From assembly GCA_910577405.1 (NCBI GenBank), contig CAJTMG010000015.1, forward strand, positions 1 through 64,000: 64,000 nucleotides of DNA, given 5' to 3'. Source of the DNA: an uncultured Oscillibacter sp. GTDB taxonomy: Bacteria; Bacillota; Clostridia; Oscillospirales; Oscillospiraceae. The position numbers and the translations under genes are program-made. The notes beneath the pieces were generated by a model. That model saw only the letters and a program-made list of their open reading frames with translations, made no database searches and was not told where the DNA came from. Positions within the stretch are counted from its first letter, which is position 1. Every line of letters begins with the position of its first letter. Positions 7,657 through 16,660 of this stretch are shown here, one piece after another.

Positions 7657-10600
7657 GTCAAACGGTGTCACATCGTCTCCATGGGGTTCCTCCGGCCCAT
7701 ACCAGGGCGGCGTATCGTCTTTGACATACGGGTCATCAGACACAAACCACTCGAAGTCGCCAAGCACGGAAATTGCCCGTACAGCGTCATCGACCTTCTT
7801 ATCGTAGAAAGAGCGATCGACAGTGTCCTCCTGCTCAAGCAGCTTCACAGCTTCAGATTCCTTCCAACGGTAGCCGCTGGTGTCCGTCACATTGGCAAAG
7901 CCCTTTTCACCCGTTTTCTTGTTCACGGTCTCGCGAAGCAGGATACCCCCGCCGGTCCCCCATTTGACAGGCGTAAATTGACCGACCTTCCCCACGAACC
8001 GATAGTTATGCTCCATGCTATTCAATTCTTCAGGCGAAAGAGTCTTGGTCGAATGATCCGGCTCGTCTTTGATGAAGTCCAAATATAATGCGCTGGTGAC
8101 GGCCTTTGTTTCACACATGTCCTCGAAAGTAATTTCCTCATGACTGAAGAGCTTCTTGAAAACATACGGGACCTGGAACTGAGTGCCGGTGGCGGTCCAT
8201 TCTCCGGCGTGCTTTCCGTCCTTATACTTGGCGATGTAAACAGCCTGATTCACCAGACACATCCGATCATATGTCGCTTCGTGTTCAAAGGTATAGCCAT
8301 ACAGCCTGCCGTAGTCCACGACGAACTGGATGATCTCCGGAGTAGCGTCCGGAATCTTGATAGAGTCCGTCTTGATGTGGGCGACAGTAAATCCCCGTTT
8401 CTGGACCTCGTGCTTGAGATTGACCATAAACAGGGCGCCGCGCTTGGCAACGATATTGTCCTTGTTCCGATTATCCCGGAAAGGATTCTCAAAGCCAGCC
8501 GAAGTCAGGCCATAGACAGAGTTGATGGCGATTTTCAGAGCCTGCGCCAAATCTGCGGCGGCATTCTCATCCGTCAGATACTTTGCCAGAGCGCCATTCA
8601 GCATCTTCCGCGCTTTATCAAAGTCCTTATGCTTGATGGCGATACGGGCGTCCCGGATTTCCTGGAACCGTCTCGTATATTCCGGCCCGAACAGTTCCTC
8701 GGCAATGATACTGGACGGATGCATGGACGCAATATCCAGCAGGGCAACGTTTCCATACATCCCCGGCTCAGCATAGACATAACCGCCCTCTCCTACTTCT
8801 TCACCGCGATAAGTCGATTTGCCATTCTCAAATTTGTATCCGGGGAAAATGGGACGTTTCTTTTTGTCAAAGACGGTAAATTCGTCAAAGACATCCTGAC
8901 CGATCGTAAACGGGAGATCGCGATTCGGGTCATGGATTTGGCTCACATCGCCCATATCGCGGTACTGGAACTGGTCCTGCGGTCTCCGGTTTCCGGAAAA
9001 TATAATTTTTGTTGTCAGAGAGTTGGTAGTATCGTTGACGGTCATTCCGGCCACGTCCGCCAGAATCTGACGGGCAACAAAATCAGCCTTACGAGCATTA
9101 AACACCGCCTCGGTTGCAATCACGTCGTTGTCGCAATACTCGGCAACTATCTGCCACATATTCTCCGGCACCGGTTGGTCCCACGGAAGACCAAGCTCCT
9201 GGTGATGGATTCCCAGCTCAATCTCCCATTTCTTCAAGCTCTGCTTTTTAGCGCAGAAGTCGTAAACATCCGTATAGGAAACGTTGTAGGCTTCGCCAAA
9301 GAAACAGTTTGCGCTCCGGGCTTTTGCCTCACTGCCGATAATTTTCTGCGACAGGTTATAAAGCTGCTCATTGGTGTAGCCCATCAGACGGGCGTACAGA
9401 ATATGATTGTCGTACCGGCGGCAGTTGAACCCTACAAGGCGGAATTTCATCAGCTCTTCGATCTCCTGCGCTTTCGGGTTAATCATTCTGACTACGGTCA
9501 GGCCAGCGCCCTCGATTTTCCAGTTCACCAGGAACAGGTTCGGGAACACTTCCACATCATAGAAGACGAGTTTTGCATGATCGTTTTCCTCTGCCGGACC
9601 ATGTTCACTGGATTTGAACGGCATTTTGTTTACCAGCTTGATGCAATATTCCGCCTGATTGGTACTGTTGGCCGCAAAAGCCAAGACAGCATTGCGCATA
9701 TCGGTGACATCGTAAGTCAATCCGCTGTCATAAGCTTCCGTCAAAATTTTGTAAATAAAGTCAATGCTGGGCTTGGTCGCCGGATGAATCTCCTTGTTAA
9801 GATTCTGTTTGATCTGCGTCCTGAGCCCTTTTTCGCTTTTGACTACCTTGGCGTTTACCACGTTGTTTTCTCCTTTCAACGGCAGTCCCGAGTTGATCAC
9901 AGCGATAGGAAGGCTGTTGCATTTGGATAATTTTCTGCGCAGGGAACTCTTCCCGGTAAAGACCTTGATTTCAATATGGTCCGCGTAAATCCGGCTGAGT
10001 CTTGATACATCACCCGTAAAAATATAATGCAGATGGATGCCGCATCCACTCTTGCTGACTTCCGCATAGGTAGGAGGCCACCTCCCCGCCGCTTCCAGAT
10101 TGCGTTCCAAAGACTTCTGCCCCTGTTCGTCTGGGATATCAAAATCAATAACGATATGGTTCTCCGGCAGCTTCACATAATGAAGACGTCTGGTATCCAG
10201 TTGAGAAAGTTTCTGCGCAACATTTTCCCACTTTCTGGACGGCGTTTCTTTCTCTGTAGCGTATTGAGCGGGGGCATCGGCGCACTCCCGGTCGAAAATA
10301 GACTCTGCGGCGTCAAACTCCAGCCATCTGCCCGGGGAGTCCTCCACATACTCTTCAAGGGGCTGCTCCTCGAATTTCTCCGTCCGAAACCCGCTGTAAT
10401 AGCTCCGGACGCGGCCGCCGTCTGTCAGATTGAATCGTTTGTCGTATTCCCGGAAATAGTTCTTGAGTTCCTCCTTAAACGGCCGCTGTGACAGGGGATA
10501 GGGAACTTTGGCCTCGTCACAATAGGTTTTGTACATTTCCCAGGCGGCCTTCAAGCTGGTTCCATCTTCCCGCTTGAACACGTGATACGAATCAAGGACG

Positions 10601-11667
10601 AAGTTGTAAAAGTCATTTGAGGCGCCCAGCATAGCGATGGGAATATAATTGTCATAGAAATCGGGAGCATTCAAATAAACATCCCGGCAGCGGCAGGCAA
10701 TTGCGCCAAGCTCAAATGGAATCTGCTTGACAAGGGTCCGGTATTCGTCAGGCGGGATTTTGTTTCCTGTTGGAGAAACATCAATCAGCCGCCGAATGAG
10801 ACCCGATTTTCCGTCCGTAATCTTCACCGGCTTATTGGTGCCTATGATAAGGAATGCCTTGAAGCGATTTGAGTAAGCCGAGCGGAACTTCTCATTGACA
10901 GTCATCAGCTCGTGTGATACCAGACTGTTGATGCGAGTGTTGTCTTCAATGCGGGAAAGGTCGCCATCGTGCTCAATTGCCAGCAGTGGGTTTGAACGAA
11001 AAGCTTCCAAAGCAAACGCGTTACTGGAGGACCCCAGCGTTTTGGACTCAAAGCTGGTATAATATCCATCAAAGAGCTGCTGAATGATTTCAATGATCGT
11101 ACTCTTTCCGGTTCCCACCGCGCCATAAAACACCATAAACTTCTGAAGCTTTTTGGACGCCCCCGTAACAATTGAGCCGATGGCCCATTCGATTTTGTGC
11201 CGTTCCTCCGGAGAATATAATGTTGACACAAGCCTCTCCCATGCCGGAGCGTTTCCAGGTTCCAAGGGATACGGCAGCGACTTGCTTGCGTAATCTCTTT
11301 TTCCGGTCCTGGTATTGGAAAATATCAATGTTTCGTCCAGCATATGAAACTGGTCCTTCATCTGCTTCTGGCAGTATTTGTGCCAACTGTCAATCATACC
11401 GGTTTCTGCGTCCCACATATGCAGAACGCGTATATTGTCCTCAAAGCGTTTCCGGTTCTCTTCCGCGTAACGGTCCAATTCACGATCGATTATGTCGACC
11501 GCATCCTGTTCATCCGTCGACCAAAATCCCCGTTCTTCAACCCAGACAGCGTAGAAGTCCCCGCCGCGGATCATCAAATCATTGCTTTTTTTGATAATAA
11601 ACTTGGGATAGATCTCGATGACGCCGCGTTTCCCGCTTCGCGTTGAAATCATCAAGAAGTCCAGCAT
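7648..11667 (-). CDS. SF3 helicase - AEP primase - family B DNA polymerase fusion
   Basis: One open frame of 1339 residues carries three replication activities. Residues about 150-330 are an SF3 (D5/P4-type) helicase: Walker A FYGAVGTGKST near 180, LLAIEHDGD near 228, and sensor FLIIGTNKP near 271. Residues about 490-600 look like an archaeo-eukaryotic primase: VIDFDI near 505 and SGCGIHLHY near 539. Residues about 697-1330 are a family B polymerase. Its exonuclease motifs are FYDVEVFP (701), VGFNCRRYDN (744) and YCDNDVIATE (844). Its polymerase motifs are DIASMHPSSII (977), ALKIAINSVYG (1042) and HIKTDS (1096). This would give the element its own unwinding, priming and synthesis in a single chain. 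The fusion is unusual, and no frameshift or stop interrupts it. Confidence 0.9.
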   Translation of the reverse strand: MLDFLMISTRSGKRGVIEIYPKFIIKKSNDLMIRGGDFYAVWVEERGFWSTDEQDAVDIIDRELDRYAEENRKRFEDNIRVLHMWDAETGMIDSWHKYCQKQMKDQFHMLDETLIFSNTRTGKRDYASKSLPYPLEPGNAPAWERLVSTLYSPEERHKIEWAIGSIVTGASKKLQKFMVFYGAVGTGKSTIIEIIQQLFDGYYTSFESKTLGSSSNAFALEAFRSNPLLAIEHDGDLSRIEDNTRINSLVSHELMTVNEKFRSAYSNRFKAFLIIGTNKPVKITDGKSGLIRRLIDVSPTGNKIPPDEYRTLVKQIPFELGAIACRCRDVYLNAPDFYDNYIPIAMLGASNDFYNFVLDSYHVFKREDGTSLKAAWEMYKTYCDEAKVPYPLSQRPFKEELKNYFREYDKRFNLTDGGRVRSYYSGFRTEKFEEQPLEEYVEDSPGRWLEFDAAESIFDRECADAPAQYATEKETPSRKWENVAQKLSQLDTRRLHYVKLPENHIVIDFDIPDEQGQKSLERNLEAAGRWPPTYAEVSKSGCGIHLHYIFTGDVSRLSRIYADHIEIKVFTGKSSLRRKLSKCNSLPIAVINSGLPLKGENNVVNAKVVKSEKGLRTQIKQNLNKEIHPATKPSIDFIYKILTEAYDSGLTYDVTDMRNAVLAFAANSTNQAEYCIKLVNKMPFKSSEHGPAEENDHAKLVFYDVEVFPNLFLVNWKIEGAGLTVVRMINPKAQEIEELMKFRLVGFNCRRYDNHILYARLMGYTNEQLYNLSQKIIGSEAKARSANCFFGEAYNVSYTDVYDFCAKKQSLKKWEIELGIHHQELGLPWDQPVPENMWQIVAEYCDNDVIATEAVFNARKADFVARQILADVAGMTVNDTTNSLTTKIIFSGNRRPQDQFQYRDMGDVSQIHDPNRDLPFTIGQDVFDEFTVFDKKKRPIFPGYKFENGKSTYRGEEVGEGGYVYAEPGMYGNVALLDIASMHPSSIIAEELFGPEYTRRFQEIRDARIAIKHKDFDKARKMLNGALAKYLTDENAAADLAQALKIAINSVYGLTSAGFENPFRDNRNKDNIVAKRGALFMVNLKHEVQKRGFTVAHIKTDSIKIPDATPEIIQFVVDYGRLYGYTFEHEATYDRMCLVNQAVYIAKYKDGKHAGEWTATGTQFQVPYVFKKLFSHEEITFEDMCETKAVTSALYLDFIKDEPDHSTKTLSPEELNSMEHNYRFVGKVGQFTPVKWGTGGGILLRETVNKKTGEKGFANVTDTSGYRWKESEAVKLLEQEDTVDRSFYDKKVDDAVRAISVLGDFEWFVSDDPYVKDDTPPWYGPEEPHGDDVTPFDVR

Positions 11668-11675
11668 TTGATTCC

Positions 11676-11927
11676 TTACGCCTCTTCTCCCCGCTCCAGA
11701 TCCTTCACCCGGACAGAAAGCCGGTAAAGCTGTTCCTCCTGCTTGCGGCGCTGAATTTCAGACCATACGACACAGCCGATCGCCGCCACAGCAAAAAGCG
11801 TAAGTTTCCGGTTCCGGCGTCCAAGCTTGGTAAGATGCTTTTCGATGGCCTGCCAATTCTGGTTGCAAAGCTCCGTCAAATCTTCAAGCGTATTGATGGT
11901 CACATATTTTCCCAACTGTTTCCTCAC
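11676..11927 (-). CDS. Small membrane protein, 83 aa
   Basis: I place the start at GTG 11927, since GGAAGGAG lies just upstream inside the end of the preceding gene. A helical N-terminal half is followed by a membrane segment (LTLFAVAAIGCVVWSEI) and a charged coiled tail. It lies directly before the replication fusion gene, with a gap of 8 bases. The function is unknown. Confidence 0.6.
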   Translation of the reverse strand: MRKQLGKYVTINTLEDLTELCNQNWQAIEKHLTKLGRRNRKLTLFAVAAIGCVVWSEIQRRKQEEQLYRLSVRVKDLERGEEA

Positions 11928-11928
11928 G

Positions 11929-12486
11929 TCAAAAATCTCCTTCCCGAATGATTTCACTCAAATAATAGTTCATCTGATACCAGATTTCTGTTCTGCACAT
12001 ATCGCGGCCATTATGGACAGTAAAAAGACCGCCCTCTCCGTCTGGCTTGTACTGTCTCTTCAGAAACCGTTCCAGAATGCCGTCCACATAGTACCGGTCA
12101 AACTTCTCATCGTCCATAGAACCAAGCCCCAGGCTTACCAGCATACTCCAGAACCATAGACCGGTCCGGTTGCCTGTGTCAGGGTCATCCATGATATGTT
12201 CTTCGCAGCGAATGGAAAGGGCGGTCATCATTTCAAGGACGCTGCACGGACGGTCATCCAAACAGTTTACGGTCATGGCATCGCTGTAGAAATGTGTGCG
12301 GCCAAACCGGTATCTCAGATCGATGCCGTCTTCGGCCCGGTTTCCGTCCATCGGAATCGTGTATGTAAATTCCGTGTCATACAGCCTTGCAAACAGCTTA
12401 CGATAAGACTTATTGGAATATCGGTCGTCAACCAAGAGCTGATATATCCAATCAAAATACTGATCGATAAGCTCGTTTCTGGTCAA
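11929..12486 (-). CDS. Hypothetical protein, 185 aa
   Basis: A soluble acidic protein (MTRNELIDQYFDWIYQLL...) with many Asp, Arg and Trp residues (GLWFWSMLVSLGLGSMDDEKFD, NGRDMCRTEIWYQMNYYL). I recognise it only as a type often found on gut Firmicutes plasmids and phages, with no assigned role. It lies in the leftward run between a membrane protein and the gene before the polymerase. Confidence 0.65.
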   Translation of the reverse strand: MTRNELIDQYFDWIYQLLVDDRYSNKSYRKLFARLYDTEFTYTIPMDGNRAEDGIDLRYRFGRTHFYSDAMTVNCLDDRPCSVLEMMTALSIRCEEHIMDDPDTGNRTGLWFWSMLVSLGLGSMDDEKFDRYYVDGILERFLKRQYKPDGEGGLFTVHNGRDMCRTEIWYQMNYYLSEIIREGDF

Positions 12487-12502
12487 GTGTCAGCCCTCCC
12501 TG

Positions 12503-13090
12503 TCAAATATTCGGCGGGAGGGTGGACCGGAATTCCGCGTAACTGCGCAGGTCCCGCAGGATTTCGTAGTCACAGCGTTTCGGGTCACTCCGGACGTAGA
12601 CCGAATCCTCCTCATACTCACCAAAACGTTCAAGGCCGTCACCGACGATTTCCTCCGGGTCCTCAATGATAATGCCGTTTTCATCAGACAGAACCCCATC
12701 GTCAAAATAGTACAGGCTGATTACGGTATACCCGTCCAATTCCCCAAATTCATCAGGGGAAATAACGTAAGGCGCTTCAATATAACTCTCCGGCTTTTTG
12801 TCCTGGGTCTGTGCGTACTTTGTAAAGCTTTCCCCTTCACAAGCCTTCTTTGCGTACTCCGAAATACTTTCTTTCTTGGGAACCTTCACCGTGACAGCCG
12901 GAGTCGGCGCAGGTTCAGGCGTTTCGGACTTTTCCAAAATCCGCTTTTCCCTCCGGGCAAACGATTCCTTTACAGACTCAATTTCCCGTTCGGCAATGGC
13001 GGAATACGTTTTCCTGGCGCAGTACCACGCCGCCGCTCCGCCAACCGCGACACCGCAAAAGAAAGCGGCCGCTGCTCCAAACTTACTCAT
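12503..13090 (-). CDS. Membrane-anchored protein, 195 aa
   Basis: The N-terminus (AAAAFFCGVAVGGAAAWYCA, residues 5-24) is a membrane anchor. A charged helix (residues 25-55), a Pro-rich linker with PEPAPTPAVTVK and an acidic soluble domain follow. The anchor-plus-linker design suggests a scaffold at the membrane. Its start overlaps the end of the small gene at 13083. The function is unknown. Confidence 0.65.
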   Translation of the reverse strand: MSKFGAAAAFFCGVAVGGAAAWYCARKTYSAIAEREIESVKESFARREKRILEKSETPEPAPTPAVTVKVPKKESISEYAKKACEGESFTKYAQTQDKKPESYIEAPYVISPDEFGELDGYTVISLYYFDDGVLSDENGIIIEDPEEIVGDGLERFGEYEEDSVYVRSDPKRCDYEILRDLRSYAEFRSTLPPNI

Positions 13091-13244
13091 ACTCTCCCTC
13101 CTCGTCTCCGACGCTCATCACCGTAATGGCCAGGCCAGCGAAAAGCAGCGCCGCGCTGATCAGAAGCCCGCCGGTAATATGGCGTTTCCGTCTTGTATTG
13201 ACAACATAGTCCATCATGGACACAAGATTTGCAAATCCGTCCAT
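13083..13244 (-). CDS. Small membrane protein, 53 aa
   Basis: ATG 13244 has GGGAGG upstream. The product has a basic loop (NTRRKRHITGG) and then one membrane segment (LLISAALLFAGLAITVM). It lies two bases after the stop of the 33-residue gene and overlaps the next gene, as part of a chain of small membrane proteins. The function is unknown. Confidence 0.6.
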   Translation of the reverse strand: MDGFANLVSMMDYVVNTRRKRHITGGLLISAALLFAGLAITVMSVGDEEGEYE

Positions 13245-13246
13245 GC

Positions 13247-13348
13247 TCACTGCCTCCCGGTAGAAAGAATGGTCATCCCGCTCACCAGGCACAAGCCCGA
13301 GATGGTTGCCAGCGTATAGGACAGCAAAGCCCTGAAATACTTTTTCAT
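13247..13348 (-). CDS. Very small membrane protein, 33 aa
   Basis: ATG 13348 is preceded by AGGAGGAA and, further up, by an ATTATATT octamer (13368-13375). The product MKKYFRALLSYTLATISG... is one hydrophobic segment with a basic start, like a signal peptide or a minimal membrane protein. It is followed after 2 bases by the next ATG. Confidence 0.55.
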   Translation of the reverse strand: MKKYFRALLSYTLATISGLCLVSGMTILSTGRQ

Positions 13349-13410
13349 GTTGAATTCCTCCTGTCAGAATATAATTACAGATTCATAAGCGCTCAGAATG
13401 AGACAGCCCG

Positions 13411-13980
13411 TCAGTCATAGCTTGAAAAATAATGCGCCCCGACCTGAAACATCGGGACGCCATAGCTGCTGTATCGCTTAGTGCGAAAGAAAATCACATC
13501 GTAGTTTGTCCGATGTTTCAGTTCCTCCCGCACAAGCCGGACAAGCTCTTCTTTGACCCAGCATTGATCGATACGGGGCGATTTCATGCCGGAATACTGG
13601 TAAGGCTGCCACACGACTTCATAGATCGTATCCGGAAACCACGGACTGTCCATTCGATTCAGGACGGAGTCAATGACCAGCCTTTTCCCCTCTTCAGGCT
13701 CCCCCTCGGCTTCTGCCATTGTCAGCAAGGCAAGCAGCATCACGTCTTCCTCGGAAGCAGAAAGCTCTTCCGGTTCAAACGTTACGGGCTGCACCTGCGC
13801 CGCAATCTCCTGTGCATCCAGTACAGGTGCGGAAAGAAGAATATAATTCTCCGAAGAGTTGACGTTACCGGAAAACTCCTTCTCTTTTTCAAGGAATCCA
13901 TCGTGACCGGCCTGAAAGGACCCCAGTACCAGAGTAAGAAGCATTGCCATCGAAGACAACGAAACAATCAGTCTTTTCAT
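13411..13980 (-). CDS. SleB-type cell wall hydrolase with signal peptide
   Basis: Residues 1-23 (MKRLIVSLSSMAMLLTLVLG) are a signal peptide. The C-terminal half holds the Hydrolase_2/SleB pattern LLALLTMAEAEGEPEEGKR near residue 84, with the catalytic-type Glu, then VIDSVLNRMDSPWFPDTIYEVVWQPYQYS. Such enzymes cut peptidoglycan as lytic transglycosylases or amidases. Secretion by the host route would suit cell wall opening at entry, transfer or release. The 189-residue length fits the family. GAGGGCGG lies before ATG 13980. Confidence 0.8.
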   Translation of the reverse strand: MKRLIVSLSSMAMLLTLVLGSFQAGHDGFLEKEKEFSGNVNSSENYILLSAPVLDAQEIAAQVQPVTFEPEELSASEEDVMLLALLTMAEAEGEPEEGKRLVIDSVLNRMDSPWFPDTIYEVVWQPYQYSGMKSPRIDQCWVKEELVRLVREELKHRTNYDVIFFRTKRYSSYGVPMFQVGAHYFSSYD

Positions 13981-13990
13981 AACGCCGCCC

Positions 13991-14956
13991 TCACAAAGTC
14001 TGATGGGTGGCCAGAGCGTCCGTAATATCGCCAACCACATTGAAATCGAGGATAAAGGACCGTTCGTAACCGTTCACAAAGTCCACAGCTTTTTCTCGGC
14101 GCACCTCAAACATACCGAAATCCACGAAATTGTCCCCCATGGGATTGTTCGGGTCATAAATCCATCCAACAACCGCGCCGGCTTTGGTAAGAGGATAACC
14201 CAGCATCTCATAGACCTCGTTAAGGAACAGGTGCCCGCGAGATTTCAGACGGTCGTTCGCCTGCGCCTGACGTGCCAGCAAATAGAATTTATTCTGTTCG
14301 GGGTCTTTCATCCAAGCCCGATGGCCTTCGTCAAATATCCGGGCGTAAGGACTGTACTGAGACGGGTCCCATCCCGCGCCTGCAACGTCCACGGTCTTCT
14401 TGACTGTTGTTTCCTTGCCCTTTTCGTCAACGACCGTCTCCTCGACTTCTTTGGCCTTGATGTTATACCGCAGCTCTTTTTCAACCTGTTTTCCGAAACG
14501 CTCAACGACACGGCCGCGGTAGTCCCTGAAAGATTTGTCCAAAGCCGTGTAAGCCGCCGCAATCGCCGCGTTGCGCTTCTTCAGGATATTATGACTTGCC
14601 AAAATGCAGGTAACAGACGCCGCGCCGACAACAACAGCGGGAGCGTACAGCCTGGCATACTTGATGCCGGTTTGCAGATACGTAATGGCGAGATCTTTCA
14701 CCGCGTCTTCCTTGGAGTAGTCCTCCCCTGCCTTGGTGACGCCACTGGTCTCGGCCTCATGGATCGTATCAAGGGCATCATGCGTTTCCTCGGCAATCCT
14801 GCCGGCTTTGGTAGTCGCTTTGCAGGCCATGACCGTGCTGACGATGACGCCCGCAATCCCAGCGGCAACAAGGAGTTCAGGACTCTTCTTCTTCATCTGA
14901 AAGCTGATCTTATTGAAGGTCAGGCTCAAAGACTTTGCAATTTTGCTCTTTTTCAT
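13991..14956 (-). CDS. DUF6353-like phage membrane protein, paralogue A (321 aa)
   Basis: It shares a layout with the proteins at 16661 and 18025. A basic start with KKKSPELL leads to a first membrane segment (AAGIAGVIVSTVMACKAT, near residue 32) that ends in a KAT motif. A second segment lies near residue 107 (VVVGAASVTCILASHNI), followed by a conserved RNAAIAAAYTALDKSFRDYR stretch and a long soluble C-terminus. I recall this family (DUF6353) from phages. This copy is the longest, with an insert near residue 170 (KEVEETVVDEKGKETTVKK). The function is unknown. Confidence 0.7.
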   Translation of the reverse strand: MKKSKIAKSLSLTFNKISFQMKKKSPELLVAAGIAGVIVSTVMACKATTKAGRIAEETHDALDTIHEAETSGVTKAGEDYSKEDAVKDLAITYLQTGIKYARLYAPAVVVGAASVTCILASHNILKKRNAAIAAAYTALDKSFRDYRGRVVERFGKQVEKELRYNIKAKEVEETVVDEKGKETTVKKTVDVAGAGWDPSQYSPYARIFDEGHRAWMKDPEQNKFYLLARQAQANDRLKSRGHLFLNEVYEMLGYPLTKAGAVVGWIYDPNNPMGDNFVDFGMFEVRREKAVDFVNGYERSFILDFNVVGDITDALATHQTL

Positions 14957-15483
14957 AATTGAATATCCTCCTTTGCAAATGATCTTGCAATCGATTTATA
15001 GATTCTTCCAATATTCTGGAGATTTTTATTGAATTCTTCCAGCATATCGTCCAGCTTGCCGTCAAACTTTTCAGCAATCTGCTCTTTTGCCTTCTCCAAG
15101 ACGTCCTTTTTAAGACGGGTCTCATCGATTTTGGCAACGTTCCTGGCGATTTCCGAAGTAACACCATCGGAAATACAGTCATACCGGGCCTTCACAGCCA
15201 TAGCAACCTTTTCTGAAATCTCCCGCTTCGTTTCGTCCAGGACCGCGCTTACAGCCTGCTTTACAGCGTAACCGGCCTCCCGGTCTGCGGCTTTACGCAC
15301 AGCCTGGTCGATCAGCTTTGCCGGAATTTCAATTTCAGTGTCGTTTTCGATCTGGTCGATAGCAGTGTCAAGCTTCTCACATACAGCCTTCATCCGGGAG
15401 CGAATCCCAAAAGCATAGCCAAGCCCGAGAAGACTCAAGGCACAGCCTCCGACGCCAATTATGGATTCAAGGCTAATTTTCAT
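14953..15483 (-). CDS. Membrane-anchored coiled-coil protein, 176 aa
   Basis: ATG 15483 follows GGAGGCGG. An N-terminal membrane segment (IIGVGGCALSLLGLGYAFGI) is followed by about 145 residues of charged helix, rich in Lys, Glu and Ala without Pro, which predicts a long coiled coil. It overlaps the paralogue A gene by 4 bases and is itself overlapped by the 38-residue gene. It could be a membrane-tethered structural or scaffold protein. Confidence 0.65.
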   Translation of the reverse strand: MKISLESIIGVGGCALSLLGLGYAFGIRSRMKAVCEKLDTAIDQIENDTEIEIPAKLIDQAVRKAADREAGYAVKQAVSAVLDETKREISEKVAMAVKARYDCISDGVTSEIARNVAKIDETRLKKDVLEKAKEQIAEKFDGKLDDMLEEFNKNLQNIGRIYKSIARSFAKEDIQL

Positions 15484-15589
15484 TTTCCGCCTCCAGCATA
15501 TATTCGCGATACTCGGCCTCGGTCGGAAACTGCATCCACTTCCCCTCGACCAGACCAACATATCCGAACGAAGTCAAATATCCGTACAT
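15473..15589 (-). CDS. Small conserved protein, 38 aa
   Basis: ATG 15589 is preceded by GAGGAGGTT. The product begins MYGYLTSFGYVGLVEGKW and contains FPTEAEYREYM. I recall similar 35-45 residue proteins (G-Y-x-G...x-F-x-T-E-x-E-Y-x-E-Y) as common on gut phages and conjugative elements, of unknown function. It overlaps the following gene by 11 bases. Confidence 0.6.
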   Translation of the reverse strand: MYGYLTSFGYVGLVEGKWMQFPTEAEYREYMLEAENEN

Positions 15590-15598
15590 AGAACCTCC

Positions 15599-16198
15599 TC
15601 AGTCAATCTGAAGTGCTTTCGGAAGCTGCAAGATGTACCCGTCATGGATACGGACGATCTTTGCTGTCCTGATATCACTCCATCCATACCGGTTGGCCGT
15701 GTAATTACGGCAGGTTACACCGGCAAGGTCATAGAGGTCCGCGACAGAAACGATTCCGTAAGTTGCAATGACCGATTCGAGCTGATCGAGCACCAAGTCC
15801 GCGTCCCCTCTGGTCTCGAAAATGATGTCGTCGTATTCAAAACCGATTCCGCCTCTCGGCCTTCCATAATCACGCCGGTCATTGTAGCATTTCTGATACG
15901 AAATCCTGGAGTGTCCATCTTTTCTCCGGCCCGCCATGCCCGCTTCCCCAAAGAGCATAATACTGACCGCGTCGGCAATCGCGTTCTTGATGCCGGGAAC
16001 GATCACATCCATCAAAATATAATTCTTCACCAGACCGGTATCTTCCGGAGCAAAGATGTTGAAGAATTTCTTCGTTTCGCTCTTTTTACGGGTCTTTGCG
16101 GCCCCTGCGACTACCTTTTCCAGCTTCTTACCGGACCCACCGGCAGGCGCGGGCAATTTTTCTCTCGCGCTGTGGGAGTTATCGGGATATTCAGCCAT
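15599..16198 (-). CDS. Conserved mobile-element protein, 199 aa
   Basis: ATG 16198 follows AAGGAGGAG. The first 45 residues are basic and Ala-rich. The core contains GLVKNYILMDVIVPGIKNAIADAVSIML (near residue 55), YDDIIFETRGDADLVL, and a C-terminus with YGIVSVADLYDL, ...YGW, ...DGYILQLPKA. I recognise the pattern as a recurring phage or mobile-element protein without assigned function. An ATTATATT octamer lies inside the gene. Confidence 0.6.
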   Translation of the reverse strand: MAEYPDNSHSAREKLPAPAGGSGKKLEKVVAGAAKTRKKSETKKFFNIFAPEDTGLVKNYILMDVIVPGIKNAIADAVSIMLFGEAGMAGRRKDGHSRISYQKCYNDRRDYGRPRGGIGFEYDDIIFETRGDADLVLDQLESVIATYGIVSVADLYDLAGVTCRNYTANRYGWSDIRTAKIVRIHDGYILQLPKALQID

Positions 16199-16241
16199 TC
16201 TGTCTCCTCCTTGTTGAAAATCAGGCAGTCCGCTCAAAATG

Positions 16242-16280
16242 AAAAAGGGGAAAGCACCTGCAACAGGCACTCTCCCCTGG
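16242..16280 (-). terminator. Strong rho-independent terminator
   Basis: Minus strand: AGGGGAGAGTGCCTG-ttg-CAGGTGCTTTCCCCT followed by TTTTC, directly after the gene at 16298. Confidence 0.8.
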
Positions 16281-16297
16281 CGAACCCCTTGAATGTT

Positions 16298-16585
16298 TTA
16301 TTCCTCGGAGCTTTCCTCTTCAGAATCCGTCTGATCGTCCTTAACGTCGCCGAACTCAACGTCAATCACATTGTCCGTCGGGCTGGCCGCAGCTTTCTTC
16401 TCCCGACGCTTCTCGTTGATGAAACGCAGCAGTTTCTTGCCTCCGTCAATCACGGCGTAAGCCAGAAAACCGCCAACGATTCCCACAACCAGCGCGCCCG
16501 CGTTTCCGCTTCCGGCAGCCTCTTCGGTTTCAGTGACTTCCTCAAAGTCCTCGTTTTCAGTCGCGTTCATGTTCTTCTCTTCCAT
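16298..16585 (-). CDS. Single-pass membrane protein, 95 aa
   Basis: ATG 16585 follows GAAAGGAG. An acidic N-terminus (residues 1-25) precedes a Gly/Ala-rich membrane segment (AGALVVGIVGGFLAYAVI), a basic helix (RFINEKRREKKAA) and an acidic tail. ATTATATT lies 20 bases upstream and promoter copy 2 lies further up, so this may be a two-promoter unit closed by a strong terminator. The function is unknown. Confidence 0.65.
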   Translation of the reverse strand: MEEKNMNATENEDFEEVTETEEAAGSGNAGALVVGIVGGFLAYAVIDGGKKLLRFINEKRREKKAAASPTDNVIDVEFGDVKDDQTDSEEESSEE

Positions 16586-16631
16586 TGTGAATACTCCTTT
16601 CAAAAATATAATAATTTCAGGGATGGTTCTC

Positions 16632-16660
16632 CCATAAAAGAAGATGTAATTTCTGCGGAT
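16632..16660 (-). promoter_or_regulatory. 29-bp promoter element, copy 2
   Basis: Minus strand ATCCGC-N15-TTTTATGG. It begins right at the stop codon of the gene at 16661 and points toward the gene at 16298, about 45 bases downstream. Confidence 0.6.

Noticed and set aside
8140..9930. Long plus-strand frame of 596 codons
   Set aside because: It is the antisense shadow of the helicase-primase-polymerase gene, whose minus-strand frame carries all family motifs. It has no ribosome binding site or known motif.
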